DNA from: Brachyspira innocens ATCC 29796
Lineage (GTDB): Bacteria; Spirochaetota; Brachyspiria; Brachyspirales; Brachyspiraceae
Direction of reading: 5' to 3'
Assembly: GCF_000384655.1 (NCBI RefSeq)
Contig: NZ_ARQI01000123.1
Span: 1-64,000 of the forward strand
DNA: 64,000 bases
Shown: positions 34,700 through 44,320 of the stretch, piece after piece
How positions within the stretch are numbered: the stretch's first letter is position 1
Layout of the letters: each line of letters opens with the position of its first letter
Notes under the pieces: model-generated
Databases searched by the model: none
Told to the model about the DNA's origin: nothing
What the model saw: the letters and a program-made list of their open reading frames with translations, nothing else
Program-made: the position numbers and the translations under genes

Positions 34700-34745
34700 T
34701 ATATAAAATCTATAATATATAATTATAAATTAATAGGAATTATTT

Positions 34746-36416
34746 ATGAATTTTAAAAATAAAGTTGTTTATCAAATATATCCAAAATCATTTATGGACA
34801 GCAATAATGACGGACTTGGAGATATAAGAGGTATAATATCAAAATTAGATTATTTGTCCGATTTGGGAATAGATATAATATGGACAACTCCTTTCTTTGT
34901 TTCGCCTCAAAAAGATAACGGCTACGATGTTGCTGATTATTATAATGTTGATCCTTCTTATGGAACTATGGAAGATGTAGAGGAACTTATAAGAGAAGCT
35001 AAGAAAAGAAATATAGATATAATGTTTGATATGGTATTTAATCATACTTCTACTGAGCATGAGTGGTTTAAAAAGGCCATTAATGGAGAAGAAAAATATA
35101 AAAACTATTATATATTCAAAGAAGGAAGAGTAATTAATGGTAAAAAAGAGCCTCCTACCAACTGGATATCTAAATTTGGAGGCAGTGCTTGGCAGTATAT
35201 AGAAAAATTTGATGAGTATTATTTGCATTTATTTGATGTTAGTCAGGCTGATTTGAATTGGGATAATGAAGAGGTTAGAAAAGAAATATTTGACATAGTA
35301 AATTTTTGGATAGGTAAAGGTGTTTATGGATTTAGATTTGATGTTATTAATTTAATATCTAAACCTAAAGTTTTTGAAGATGATTTTGAAGGGGACGGAA
35401 GACGCTTTTATACAGATGGAATAAATATACATAAATATTTAAAAGAATTAAACAAAAATACTTTCGGTAAATATGATAATGCTGTAACAGTTGGAGAAAT
35501 GTCATCAACGAGTATAGAAAACTGTATAAAATATTCAGGTGAAAAAGAAAATGAACTTAGCATGGTATTTAGCTTTCATCATCTTAAAGTTGATTATAAA
35601 AATAAGGATAAATGGCAGTTAATGGATTTTGATTTTCAGGAGTTAAAAAATATTTTGTTTTCTTGGCAGGAAGGAATGCAAAGTAATAATGCATGGTCTG
35701 CTTTATTTTGGTGCAATCATGATCAGCCAAGAATAGTTTCAAGATTCGGCGATGATAAAAAATATTATAAAGAATCAGCTAAAATGCTTGCTGCAGTTAT
35801 TCATTGTTTGAGAGGTACTCCTTATATTTATCAAGGTGAAGAAATAGGTATGACCAATGCTTATTTTAATGATATTAATCAATACAAAGATGTTGAGTCA
35901 TTAAACTATTTTAATATACTTAAAAATAATGGAATAGAAGAGAAAGAGATATATAAAATACTTCAAAGCAGGTCAAGAGATAATGCCAGAACTCCTATGC
36001 AGTGGAATGATAAAAAGAATGCAGGATTTTCAAATGCTAAGCCTTGGATAGAAATTATATCTAATTACAAAGAAATAAATGCTGAAAATAATCTTAAAGA
36101 TGAAAACTCTATTCTTAATCATTATAAAAAATTGATAAAATTGAGAAAAGATTATAAAGTTATTTCAGAAGGTAAAACTATACCAATATTAAAAGATGAT
36201 AAAAATGTACTTTCCTTTATAAGAGAATATAACAATGAAAAAATTTTGGTTATAAATAATTTTTACGGCAATGAATGCACTGCAAATTTAAGCGGTATTA
36301 ATTTTGACGTAAAAACTTCAAAGATTCTTCTTTCAAATTATAGTGATGACCTAATGCTCGATAATATTTTAAAGTTAAAACCTTATGAATCAGTTGTATT
36401 ATACAGCAAAAATTAG
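34746..36416 (+). CDS. treA: Trehalose-6-phosphate hydrolase (phosphotrehalase, GH13)
   Basis: A 556-residue GH13 alpha-glucosidase-type enzyme. The four conserved regions are present: DMVFNHTSTEHEWF (region I), GFRFDVINLIS with the nucleophile Asp (II), TVGEMSS with the acid/base Glu (III), and WCNHDQPR (IV). The N-terminal VYQIYPKSFMDSNNDGLGDI and DVADYYNVDPSYG are typical of the TreA/oligo-1,6-glucosidase group. Next to a PTS permease and TreR the best substrate is trehalose-6-phosphate, giving glucose and glucose-6-phosphate. The gene lies 114 bp after treP and is closed by a terminator at 36462. Confidence 0.93.
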   Translation: MNFKNKVVYQIYPKSFMDSNNDGLGDIRGIISKLDYLSDLGIDIIWTTPFFVSPQKDNGYDVADYYNVDPSYGTMEDVEELIREAKKRNIDIMFDMVFNHTSTEHEWFKKAINGEEKYKNYYIFKEGRVINGKKEPPTNWISKFGGSAWQYIEKFDEYYLHLFDVSQADLNWDNEEVRKEIFDIVNFWIGKGVYGFRFDVINLISKPKVFEDDFEGDGRRFYTDGINIHKYLKELNKNTFGKYDNAVTVGEMSSTSIENCIKYSGEKENELSMVFSFHHLKVDYKNKDKWQLMDFDFQELKNILFSWQEGMQSNNAWSALFWCNHDQPRIVSRFGDDKKYYKESAKMLAAVIHCLRGTPYIYQGEEIGMTNAYFNDINQYKDVESLNYFNILKNNGIEEKEIYKILQSRSRDNARTPMQWNDKKNAGFSNAKPWIEIISNYKEINAENNLKDENSILNHYKKLIKLRKDYKVISEGKTIPILKDDKNVLSFIREYNNEKILVINNFYGNECTANLSGINFDVKTSKILLSNYSDDLMLDNILKLKPYESVVLYSKN

Positions 36417-36461
36417 ATTGTTAGATTTGTCCTTCATATAAATTTTTAATTATCATTATAG

Positions 36462-36505
36462 GCCTTGAGTATATAAATTATATTCAAGGCTGATTTTTTA
36501 TTTTT
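36462..36505 (+). terminator. Terminator of the trehalose operon
   Basis: GCCTTGAGTATA (36462-36473) pairs with TATATTCAAGGC (36479-36490), one G-U pair included. TGATTTTTTATTTTT follows. It lies 45 bp after the treA stop. Confidence 0.85.
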
Positions 36506-36529
36506 ATTATTTAAATAATAAAAAAAATT

Positions 36530-36557
36530 TTGACAAAGTCTATTTTTATTGTAATAT
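36530..36557 (+). promoter_or_regulatory. Promoter of the TetR-family gene
   Basis: TTGACA (36530-36535) and TAATAT (36552-36557) with a 16-bp spacer. The start would be near 36564, giving a leader of only about 25 nt before the ATG. Confidence 0.65.
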
Positions 36558-36589
36558 TATTTTTGAATAACTTGTATTATTTATAAAAT

Positions 36590-37165
36590 ATGAAAAAAGA
36601 AGAAAAAAAAGATTTAAGAATTATAAAAACTCAAAAACTTTTAAAAGAATCCTTACTTGAACTTTTAAAAAGCAATTCATTAAAAGATATAAGCGTAACA
36701 GAAATATGCGAACATGCACTAGTAAACAGAGTTACATTTTATGATCATTTTAATAATAAAGAAGAACTTTTAAACTCCATTATAGAAGATATAAAAGAGG
36801 ATATTATAAAAGAATTGAGAAAAGATAATTCTATATATGATTTTAGAAAGAACTATAGAAAAATATTAGAAAAAGTTATTAATTACTTTGATGATAATAG
36901 ACAGTATTTTAATGTATCATTAATAGACTCTAATAATACATTATTATTTGTCTCATCACTTTATAGAATATTTTTAGAATATTTAGATGAAACTATGAAA
37001 AGTGAAAATACTGAAAATACAAAAATTATGTCTCAGTTTTTTTCAGGTGCTTTGGTTTCTGTGATACTTTGCTGGGTGAAAGATGACAATATAAATGACA
37101 AGAAAATAAAAAAAGAAGATTTGCTTAATAATATATGCATTTTACTTGAAAAATCTTTTAAATAA
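36590..37165 (+). CDS. TetR/AcrR-family transcriptional regulator
   Basis: A 191-residue TetR-type regulator. The N-terminal HTH is clear: TQKLLKESLLELLKSNSLKD, then ISVTEICEHALVNRVTFYDHF (about 33-54) and NKEELLNSII. The C-terminal helical ligand domain has an aromatic-rich segment (NYFDDNRQYFNVSLI) and resembles the TetR_C group found next to transport genes. No strong ribosome-binding site is seen before the ATG. The ligand is unknown. It lies between the terminator of the trehalose operon and gpsA, with no evident divergent target. Confidence 0.88.
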   Translation: MKKEEKKDLRIIKTQKLLKESLLELLKSNSLKDISVTEICEHALVNRVTFYDHFNNKEELLNSIIEDIKEDIIKELRKDNSIYDFRKNYRKILEKVINYFDDNRQYFNVSLIDSNNTLLFVSSLYRIFLEYLDETMKSENTENTKIMSQFFSGALVSVILCWVKDDNINDKKIKKEDLLNNICILLEKSFK

Positions 37166-37268
37166 AATATAATAAGTTTACATAACATTTTTACAATTAT
37201 ATATTGATAATAGTTATTTTTTATATATACTAATAGATACTATATTATAAAATGAAGTAGGGCAGATT

Positions 37269-38270
37269 ATGGCAAATGTAGGTATTATAGGTGCAGGTGG
37301 TTGGGGACTTGCTCTTGCAAATATTTTTTCTGAAAAACATAATATTAAAGTATGGGTTCATAGTGAAGAAAGCTATAAATTATTAAGTACAACTCATAGA
37401 AATGATAATTATCTTGAAAATATAGAATTAAATAAAAATATAAACTTCACAATGGATGTTGGAGAAGCTGTTAATGATAATGAAATAATCATAATAGTAA
37501 CTCCGTCTTTTGCATTTGCTGAAGCTTGTACAAATATAGAGCCTTATATAAGTAGTAATCAAATACTTGTATCAGCAACTAAAGGTCTTGATAGAAAGAC
37601 AGGCAAAACTATGAGCGAAGTAGCTAGAAGCATTATATCAGGAGATTTATCAATACTTACACTTTCAGGACCATCTCATGCTGAAGAAGCTGCTAAGGGA
37701 GTGCCTACTGCTGTAGTTGTAGGAGGAGAGAAAGGAGTTTCTGAATATGTGAGAGATACTTTAACCGTTCCACCCAAATTTAGAATATATAATTCTACAG
37801 ATCAGAAAGGTGTTGAAATAGGCGGAGCTTTAAAAAACATCATAGCTATTGCAGGCGGTATAGTAGACGGACTTCATCTTGGAGATAATACAAAGGCTGC
37901 CCTTATAACAAGAGGACTTCATGAAATAGTAAGATTTGCTTTGAGTAAAGGGGCTAGAATAGACACTATGTACGGACTTTCTGGTATAGGGGACTTAATA
38001 GTTACTTGTTCAAGTTCTTTAAGTAGAAACAATAGACTAGGGCGAGAATTGGCTAAAGGTAAAAAATATGAAGATGTAATAGCTGAAAATCATGGTCAGG
38101 TGGCAGAAGGTGTGTATGCTGCAACTGCTGCTTATGAGTATGCTCAGAAAAATAATATTTACATGCCTATAACAGAAGCCATATACAATATACTTTTTAA
38201 TAATGCTGATATACAAAATACTTTAACAGAACTTATGAGTAAAGATGCTAAAAGTGAGGGATTTTTTTAA
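37269..38270 (+). CDS. gpsA: Glycerol-3-phosphate dehydrogenase [NAD(P)+]
   Basis: GpsA reduces dihydroxyacetone phosphate to sn-glycerol-3-phosphate for phospholipid synthesis. The 333-residue length is normal. Motifs: GIIGAGGWGLALANIF (4-19, Rossmann fold), SATKGLDRKTGKTMSEV, LSGPSHAEEAAKGVPTAVV, GGALKNIIAIAGGIVDGL with the catalytic Lys, and GLSGIGDLIVTCSS. The gene is single and ends directly against the stop codon of the convergent lipoprotein gene. Confidence 0.97.
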   Translation: MANVGIIGAGGWGLALANIFSEKHNIKVWVHSEESYKLLSTTHRNDNYLENIELNKNINFTMDVGEAVNDNEIIIIVTPSFAFAEACTNIEPYISSNQILVSATKGLDRKTGKTMSEVARSIISGDLSILTLSGPSHAEEAAKGVPTAVVVGGEKGVSEYVRDTLTVPPKFRIYNSTDQKGVEIGGALKNIIAIAGGIVDGLHLGDNTKAALITRGLHEIVRFALSKGARIDTMYGLSGIGDLIVTCSSSLSRNNRLGRELAKGKKYEDVIAENHGQVAEGVYAATAAYEYAQKNNIYMPITEAIYNILFNNADIQNTLTELMSKDAKSEGFF

Positions 38271-38678
38271 TTAAATTTTATCCATATCAAGAGACTGCTG
38301 AACTACACCTTTTAATATTACAGAAGCTTTGGCATTATCTAAATCTTTGAACTCGAGTATTACATAAGTTATATTGTCTATATCTAATCTGAATTTTTTA
38401 TCTTCAGAATCTGGGTCTCCAACCTTTACAATACCTCTATAAACCATCCAGCCTTTTAATACTACATTAGCATATCCATTTTCTTTTAAATCTACATTAA
38501 ATGTAAAATAAGGACTTTTACTTTTATAATATCCAGCTCTGTCTTTTAATGTAATAGCTTTAGGAATAGAAGTAGTTTCTTTATTATGCACTTCTTCTGA
38601 AACAGCTACCATTTGAGTATTGGTACTTTTACATGATACAAAAGATAATATAAGTAAGATAATCAGTATATATTTCAT
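38271..38678 (-). CDS. Putative lipoprotein of unknown function
   Basis: A 135-residue protein with a lipoprotein signal (IILLILSFVSC; lipidation Cys at residue 16). The mature part looks beta-rich, with a repeating pattern of aromatic and hydrophobic residues (SPYFTFNVDLKENGYANVVL; RGIVKVGDPDSE), as in small immunoglobulin- or lipocalin-like lipoproteins. I do not recognise the family. Its stop codon abuts that of gpsA, and it is divergent from yqhQ. Confidence 0.75.
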   Translation of the reverse strand: MKYILIILLILSFVSCKSTNTQMVAVSEEVHNKETTSIPKAITLKDRAGYYKSKSPYFTFNVDLKENGYANVVLKGWMVYRGIVKVGDPDSEDKKFRLDIDNITYVILEFKDLDNAKASVILKGVVQQSLDMDKI

Positions 38679-38796
38679 ACTATATAATATATAAATTATT
38701 TCTATAAATTCAAGATTTTTTTATACTTGAAAGAATATAATATTTAATATATGATATATCTACTTTAATATTAAAATAAATAAGGATATGCATTTG

Positions 38797-39858
38797 ATGA
38801 AAAAACAATTAGATGAAAATAGAATTAAAGAAGGTGTAGGCGGACAGGCTGTAATAGAAGGTATAATGCTTAGAAATAAAAGCCATTATGTAGTTGCAGT
38901 AAGAAAGCCAGATAAACAGATAGATTTTATAAAAGCATCTATTGCCGAAAATAGAAACAGTTTAACTAAAATGCCTTTCATAAGAGGTGTTGTAAACTTT
39001 GTAGATATGATGAAATTAGGATATAAGACTTTAGTATTCTCAGCAAATACTGCAGGACTTGAAGAAGATAATAATAAAAAAGAGGCAAACAAATCAAATA
39101 ACCAAAAAAATGACAGTTTGGCTATGACTTTAAGTATGCTTGTTTCTTTAGCCTTTGCTGTAGGACTTTTTATAGCTTTGCCTTATTTTATAACTACACT
39201 TATAGGAATAAATGAGAAAGAACATTTTGTTATTTTTAATTTGGCAAGAGGTGCTATAAAATTGGCTATATTTGTATTATATTTGCTTGTAATATCATTT
39301 TTTAAAGATATAAAAAGGGTATTTGAATATCATGGAGCAGAACATATGGTTGTTAATGCCTATGAACATGGCCTTGACCCTGATACTGGAAATATAAGAG
39401 ATTATACTACTATACACCCTAGATGCGGAACTACTTTTATGTTTTTAGTATTAACTGTTTCAATTCTGCTTTATATGTTTACAAGTTATTTTGTGTACAC
39501 ATATATATATGCTTCTTATACTCCGCCTAAAATAATAGGAAATTTAACTGTTTTGGCTATTAATATATTACTTCTTCCTATTGTTTCTGGTATATCTTAT
39601 GAGATATTAAAATTGGGTTTTAGATTTTATAATTTCCCTCTTATGAGACTTGCCATATTACCAGGTCTTTTACTTCAGAAAATCACAACTAGAAGACCTC
39701 AGGACGATGAAATAGAAGTGGCATTATTTGCATTAAGTAAATTATTGGATACATCTGTAGGAAACAGAACAGAAGAAGAAGTACAGGCTGATATTAAAGC
39801 TAGTTTAGAAAATAATAATAATACAAATAATACAACAGAAGAAAAACTATGCATATAA
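38797..39858 (+). CDS. DUF1385 (YqhQ-like) membrane protein
   Basis: A membrane protein of about 353 residues in the DUF1385/YqhQ family. The hallmark GGQAVIEGIMLRNKSHY lies near the N-terminus. RNSLTKMPFIRGVVNFVDMM, FEYHGAEHMVVNAYEHG and the cysteine-containing TTIHPRCGTTFMFLVL follow. About four membrane helices lie between residues 105 and 275. The His-rich EYHGAEH suggests a metal site. Start ATG 38797 is preferred because AAGGA at 38782-38786 is then spaced by 10 nt; ATG 38788 is also in frame but too close. It is the first gene of a three-gene unit and overlaps the next by 10 bp. Confidence 0.85.
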   Translation: MKKQLDENRIKEGVGGQAVIEGIMLRNKSHYVVAVRKPDKQIDFIKASIAENRNSLTKMPFIRGVVNFVDMMKLGYKTLVFSANTAGLEEDNNKKEANKSNNQKNDSLAMTLSMLVSLAFAVGLFIALPYFITTLIGINEKEHFVIFNLARGAIKLAIFVLYLLVISFFKDIKRVFEYHGAEHMVVNAYEHGLDPDTGNIRDYTTIHPRCGTTFMFLVLTVSILLYMFTSYFVYTYIYASYTPPKIIGNLTVLAINILLLPIVSGISYEILKLGFRFYNFPLMRLAILPGLLLQKITTRRPQDDEIEVALFALSKLLDTSVGNRTEEEVQADIKASLENNNNTNNTTEEKLCI

Positions 39859-40976
39859 AAAAACGTCTTATAGCGAAAGATGATTATTATGAATATTCTT
39901 CAAGCTATATAAGAAAATATATTGCTGTAATCGCTATAGCTTTATTTTGTGTACTATTTACAATTATATTTATACAGGTAAATTATAGAAGTGTACCAGA
40001 GAAATCATATATGAGAAATGATACTCCAGTATTAGATGTTAATAATCCTATAATAACAAATAATAATGGAATATATTATACGGGTGATTTTGAGAGTATT
40101 CCTAAATCTATTCAAATTAATGAAGATATGGTTGAAAATCTTTATTTATATTTATTTCATGATAATCATATAATATTTTGGAAACTTTATAAATATAATT
40201 TAAAAAGATATTTTTCATACTATGCCTTTAATATATTAGATGGAGATTCTCAGTCATTTGTTATTAAAGAAGATGAAAAAGATTATTTAGATTTTTATGA
40301 TAATTTTATACGTGCCCAGTTTAGAAAGAGCATTGGAGAATTATCTTTGGAAATACCTAACTTCTACAATACAAAACTAAATTTAAAAACTTCTATAAAT
40401 AATATAATAGACACTGAATTCTCTTTCAAGTTTACTAATTTTAGTGCCTCTATGGTGAATTGGGCTGGCAACAGAGCTTTGTATGTATCTTTTTATTATG
40501 GTCTTCCATCTGGATATTTGGTTGTGCCCGGAAGTGAAAACTCAATAACTGATACAAGTTCTGTTTTGGCAATTAATACTGTAGGTAGAAATCCTTCAAG
40601 ATATACTCATAATGTAATAGCTGCATTAGCATATACATCATACAATACTGATCCTATACCAATTTTTATTTATGATAGCAAACCTCAGTCTCAGAATTCA
40701 AGAATTGTTAAATTTTTATTTAAAAATAAATGGCATATATATAAAAATTTTGATTCTCATGAATATAAGGATGTTATAGATTATTATTCAAAAGAAGAAG
40801 GTTTCAGTTTTGTATTTACTGTTACAAGCAATTATTTATATGATGATTTAGGCGGATTCAAAAAAATAGATTTTGAAACTACAAAGGGAGTAATAGATGG
40901 ATATTTTACTGTAGAAAATGAGCAGTTCAAAATTAATGGAAATGCTATTAAAGAGTTTGTCCATAGTGTGTTTTAA
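39849..40976 (+). CDS. Single-pass membrane protein of unknown function
   Basis: A 375-residue protein with a short cytoplasmic N-terminus, one transmembrane helix (about 25-43, YIAVIAIALFCVLFTIIFI) and a periplasmic domain of about 330 residues with many aromatic residues. I recognise no family motif. The gene overlaps yqhQ by 10 bp and is followed 15 bp later by the WYL regulator gene, so the three are translated from one message. A cell-envelope role is suggested by topology only. Confidence 0.8.
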   Translation: MHIKKRLIAKDDYYEYSSSYIRKYIAVIAIALFCVLFTIIFIQVNYRSVPEKSYMRNDTPVLDVNNPIITNNNGIYYTGDFESIPKSIQINEDMVENLYLYLFHDNHIIFWKLYKYNLKRYFSYYAFNILDGDSQSFVIKEDEKDYLDFYDNFIRAQFRKSIGELSLEIPNFYNTKLNLKTSINNIIDTEFSFKFTNFSASMVNWAGNRALYVSFYYGLPSGYLVVPGSENSITDTSSVLAINTVGRNPSRYTHNVIAALAYTSYNTDPIPIFIYDSKPQSQNSRIVKFLFKNKWHIYKNFDSHEYKDVIDYYSKEEGFSFVFTVTSNYLYDDLGGFKKIDFETTKGVIDGYFTVENEQFKINGNAIKEFVHSVF

Positions 40977-40991
40977 TATGAGGGAAATAAT

Positions 40992-42008
40992 ATGACAGAA
41001 AATAAAAAGTTTGTGAGATTATTTGAAATATATACTTCTTTAATACTTGACGGTTTTATATTAAAAAATAAATTTGTAGATGACAATAATATGTCTAAAA
41101 GAACTCTTTTGAGAGATATAAAGGAAATAGAAAAATATCTTAGAATAGAATTGAAATCAGAAAAAGATAAATACGTTATAAGTTCTTCAGATTTGAAAAA
41201 AATAAAAAAAGGGTTTAATTTTGATTATAATATCAAAAAAAATGTAGATATATTGTTCTCTATTTTTATTAAAAAAGTTAGTGCAAATTTATCTCTTATA
41301 CCTCGTTCTACAGTATCAAAATTATTACCTCAAAATATAGATGATGATTATTATGATGTTATATTAATAGCAAGCAATGATATTAATAATATATCAGGCG
41401 ACAGTGAAAATATAGATAAACTGCTTTCATTTGTTAAAGACTTAAATGATATAAGTTTTGATTATTATATGGAAAGTGCTAAAAGTAGTTTTAGAGTGGA
41501 GGCTTCGGCTTATCTTATTTATTATTTTCAGGGCATATGGTATTTGGTTGCCAATGATAATAAAAAGAACAGAATAAAGACTTATATTATCAATAATATA
41601 TCAAATATTAATTTAATGAAAAAAATTAAGTTTAATGATAAAAAAGACAAAGAGGAATATGACAATCAATATAAAATAAGATCTGAAAAGAGAGATAAAT
41701 TAATTAAACATTTAGAGAGTAAGAGAAGTATATATTGGAATGAAGATAAGATTGTAAAAACTTTGGTTAAGTTTAATTCTAATGTTTCCCATTATTTTAA
41801 GAATAGAGATTACGGATTTAATCAAAAAATAAAAACTGAACTAGAAGATGGCTCTGTATTAATTAATTTTGATTTTTCATCTTTTACAGAATTAAGAATA
41901 TTTTTAAGTCCTTGGTTAGGTTCTTTTAAAATAATATCTCCAGAAAAATTTAATAAAGAGTTTATAGAACATTTGAATAATGCTTTATCTGTAATGCAAA
42001 GTGAATAA
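40992..42008 (+). CDS. WYL-domain transcriptional regulator (YafY/PafC type)
   Basis: A 338-residue regulator. An N-terminal HTH_11-like domain (FVDDNNMSKRTLLRDIKEIEKYL, about residues 27-51) is followed by a WYL domain near 160-215; the core is YFQGIWYLVANDNKKNRIKT, the GxWYLxA pattern that binds small ligands or nucleic acid, and a WCX-like C-terminal region (LRIFLSPWLGSFKIISP). It lies last in the operon behind two membrane proteins. The operator is unknown. Terminator follows at 42036. Confidence 0.85.
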   Translation: MTENKKFVRLFEIYTSLILDGFILKNKFVDDNNMSKRTLLRDIKEIEKYLRIELKSEKDKYVISSSDLKKIKKGFNFDYNIKKNVDILFSIFIKKVSANLSLIPRSTVSKLLPQNIDDDYYDVILIASNDINNISGDSENIDKLLSFVKDLNDISFDYYMESAKSSFRVEASAYLIYYFQGIWYLVANDNKKNRIKTYIINNISNINLMKKIKFNDKKDKEEYDNQYKIRSEKRDKLIKHLESKRSIYWNEDKIVKTLVKFNSNVSHYFKNRDYGFNQKIKTELEDGSVLINFDFSSFTELRIFLSPWLGSFKIISPEKFNKEFIEHLNNALSVMQSE

Positions 42009-42035
42009 TTTATATATTATAAATTTAAAACATAA

Positions 42036-42082
42036 AAAATCAGGTATAAATATATTTAAATAATTATACCTGATTTTGTTAT
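42036..42082. terminator. Bidirectional terminator between the WYL gene and glnN
   Basis: AAAATCAGGTATAA is mirrored by TTATACCTGATTTT, leaving a 14-nt loop. T-runs follow on both strands (TTTTGTTATTT on plus, ATTTTTTATG on minus), so it can serve both convergent genes. Confidence 0.85.
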
Positions 42083-42095
42083 TTATACTTACCGT

Positions 42096-44183
42096 TTATG
42101 ATAAACTATATAGCATATCTCCGTAAGTTGGAAGTTTCCAATATTTTTTAGAAACAGTTCTTTCTAATTCATCTATTGTAACTCTCATATCTTCTAAGCA
42201 TGCAAATATCTTATCTCTTGAAAAATTAGCAGCTTTTGATACATCAGTAATTTTTTTACCTTCAGCAATGTATTCTTCTAATTTTGCCAATTTACTGTAT
42301 AAATCTGAAATTAGTTTATTGAGTTTATTAATTAAATCACTTTCAACATCAAAATTTACTTTTAAATTATTTTTCTTATCAGCTATATTAGCAAGTTCTC
42401 CAGTATATTCTATAGAAGAAGGAAGTATATGCTTATAGACCATATCTGTTAATGTAAGAGCTTCAATATTAATTTCTTTTACATACTCTTCCATTCCTAT
42501 TTCATATCTTGAACGTATTTCAACTTCTGTAAGTACTTTATGTTTGGTTAATACATCTATATTTTTTTGAGATATAAAATGAGGCAATGCTTCTGGAGTA
42601 GTTTTTAGATTAAATAATCCTCTTTTTTCAGCCTCTTTTACCCATTCATCAGAATAGTTGTTTCCATTATAAATTATTCTTTTATGTTTTTTTATAGTAT
42701 CTCTTATAAGTTCATCTACATCTTTTTCAAAATTTGAAGATTTTTCTAATATATCTGCAAACTGTGATAAAGCCTCAGCAACTATAGTATTTAATATTAT
42801 ATTAGGTCCTGATACAGAAAGACTTGAACCTACCATTCTAAACTCAAATTTGTTTCCAGTAAATGCTAAAGGGGATGTTCTATTTCTGTCAGTAGAATCT
42901 TTAGTAAGTCTTGCCAAAGAATTAACTCCCATTTCCATTTCAACTTTTGCTTTTCCTTCATAGTCTTTAGAATTTTCCATAGATTCAAGTATTTCAGTTA
43001 ATTCATCTCCAAGAAACATTGATATAATAGCAGGAGGAGCCTCAGAAGCACCAAGCCTGTGATCATTGCTTGCACTAGCAGTTGTAACTCTAAGCAAATC
43101 CTGATATTCATCAACAGCTTTGATAATAGCTACTAAAAATAATAAAAACTGTTTATTTTTAGCAGGATTATCTGTAGGGTCTAATAGATTCATACCTGTA
43201 TCGGTTGCTATAGACCAGTTATTATGCTTACCGCTTCCATTAACACCTGCAAAAGGTTTTTCATGAAGTATGCATGCAAGGTTATGCTTTTCAGCTATTA
43301 CCTTCATAAGCTCCATTGTAATTTGGTTTTGGTCAGTTGCCATATTTGTAATAGTAAATTCAGGTGCTAATTCATACTGACCTGGTGCTACCTCATTATG
43401 TTCTGTTTTAGCAACTATACCAAGTTTCCATAGTTCAATATCAAGTTCTTTCATAAACTCTAATACTCTAGGCTTTATAGCACCGAAATAATGATCTTCT
43501 AATTCCTGACCTTTAGGAGGGCAGGCACCAAATAATGTTCTTTTACAGTATCTCAAATCAGGTCTTTGTAAATATAATTCTCTGTCTATTAAAAAATATT
43601 CCTGTTCAGCACCAACAGTTGTAAATACTCTATTAATGTTATTGTGACCAAAAAGTTTTAATATTCTTTTTGCTTCTTTTTCTATAACTTGCATTGAACG
43701 AAGTAGCGGAGTTTTTTTATCTAAAGATTCACCGCTATATGAACAAAAAGCACTAGGTATACATAAAGTATCATCTTTAATAAAAGCATAAGAAGTAGGA
43801 TCCCAAGCAGTATATCCTCTAGCTTCAAATGTAGCTCTTAAACCGCCTGAAGGAAAACTAGAAGCATCTGGTTCGCTTTGAACTAATTCTTTACCAGTAA
43901 ACTCCATACGTGTGGCACCATCATCTGTTTGAGCTATGAAACTAGTATGTTTTTCTGCTGTTACTCCAGTCATAGGCTGAAACCAATGTGTAAAATGTGT
44001 AGCACCTTTTTCTATAGCCCATTCTTTCATAGCATGAGCTACAACATTGGCAACTTCTAAGTTTAAACGTTCTCCATTTTTTATAGTTTTTATAAGTTTC
44101 TTATAAATGTCTTTAGGTAATTTATCCTTCATGACATTATCATTAAAAACCATACTGCCAAAAATTTCTGGTATTTTTTTCAT
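42096..44183 (-). CDS. glnN: Type III glutamine synthetase
   Basis: GSIII makes glutamine from glutamate and ammonia with ATP. At 695 residues it has the length of the GSIII family, unlike the 440-470 residues of GSI. The family signatures are [17 protein letters not shown] at the N-terminus, [54 protein letters not shown] and [19 protein letters not shown]. The C-terminal part holds the helical GSIII-specific extension. This type is common in Bacteroides, cyanobacteria and spirochaetes. It is monocistronic; the 137-bp upstream gap shows no clear operator. Confidence 0.96.
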   Translation of the reverse strand: MKKIPEIFGSMVFNDNVMKDKLPKDIYKKLIKTIKNGERLNLEVANVVAHAMKEWAIEKGATHFTHWFQPMTGVTAEKHTSFIAQTDDGATRMEFTGKELVQSEPDASSFPSGGLRATFEARGYTAWDPTSYAFIKDDTLCIPSAFCSYSGESLDKKTPLLRSMQVIEKEAKRILKLFGHNNINRVFTTVGAEQEYFLIDRELYLQRPDLRYCKRTLFGACPPKGQELEDHYFGAIKPRVLEFMKELDIELWKLGIVAKTEHNEVAPGQYELAPEFTITNMATDQNQITMELMKVIAEKHNLACILHEKPFAGVNGSGKHNNWSIATDTGMNLLDPTDNPAKNKQFLLFLVAIIKAVDEYQDLLRVTTASASNDHRLGASEAPPAIISMFLGDELTEILESMENSKDYEGKAKVEMEMGVNSLARLTKDSTDRNRTSPLAFTGNKFEFRMVGSSLSVSGPNIILNTIVAEALSQFADILEKSSNFEKDVDELIRDTIKKHKRIIYNGNNYSDEWVKEAEKRGLFNLKTTPEALPHFISQKNIDVLTKHKVLTEVEIRSRYEIGMEEYVKEINIEALTLTDMVYKHILPSSIEYTGELANIADKKNNLKVNFDVESDLINKLNKLISDLYSKLAKLEEYIAEGKKITDVSKAANFSRDKIFACLEDMRVTIDELERTVSKKYWKLPTYGDMLYSLS

Positions 44184-44320
44184 TCTATTTCTCCTAGAAA
44201 ATTTTATTATAAAATAAACAAAAAAAATTATAATATAAGTTAATTATTATATCATTAGTAAAAATTAATTCAATATTACTATTAGTAGTTATTAAAGAAA
44301 AATAAGGAAAAAATCATTTT

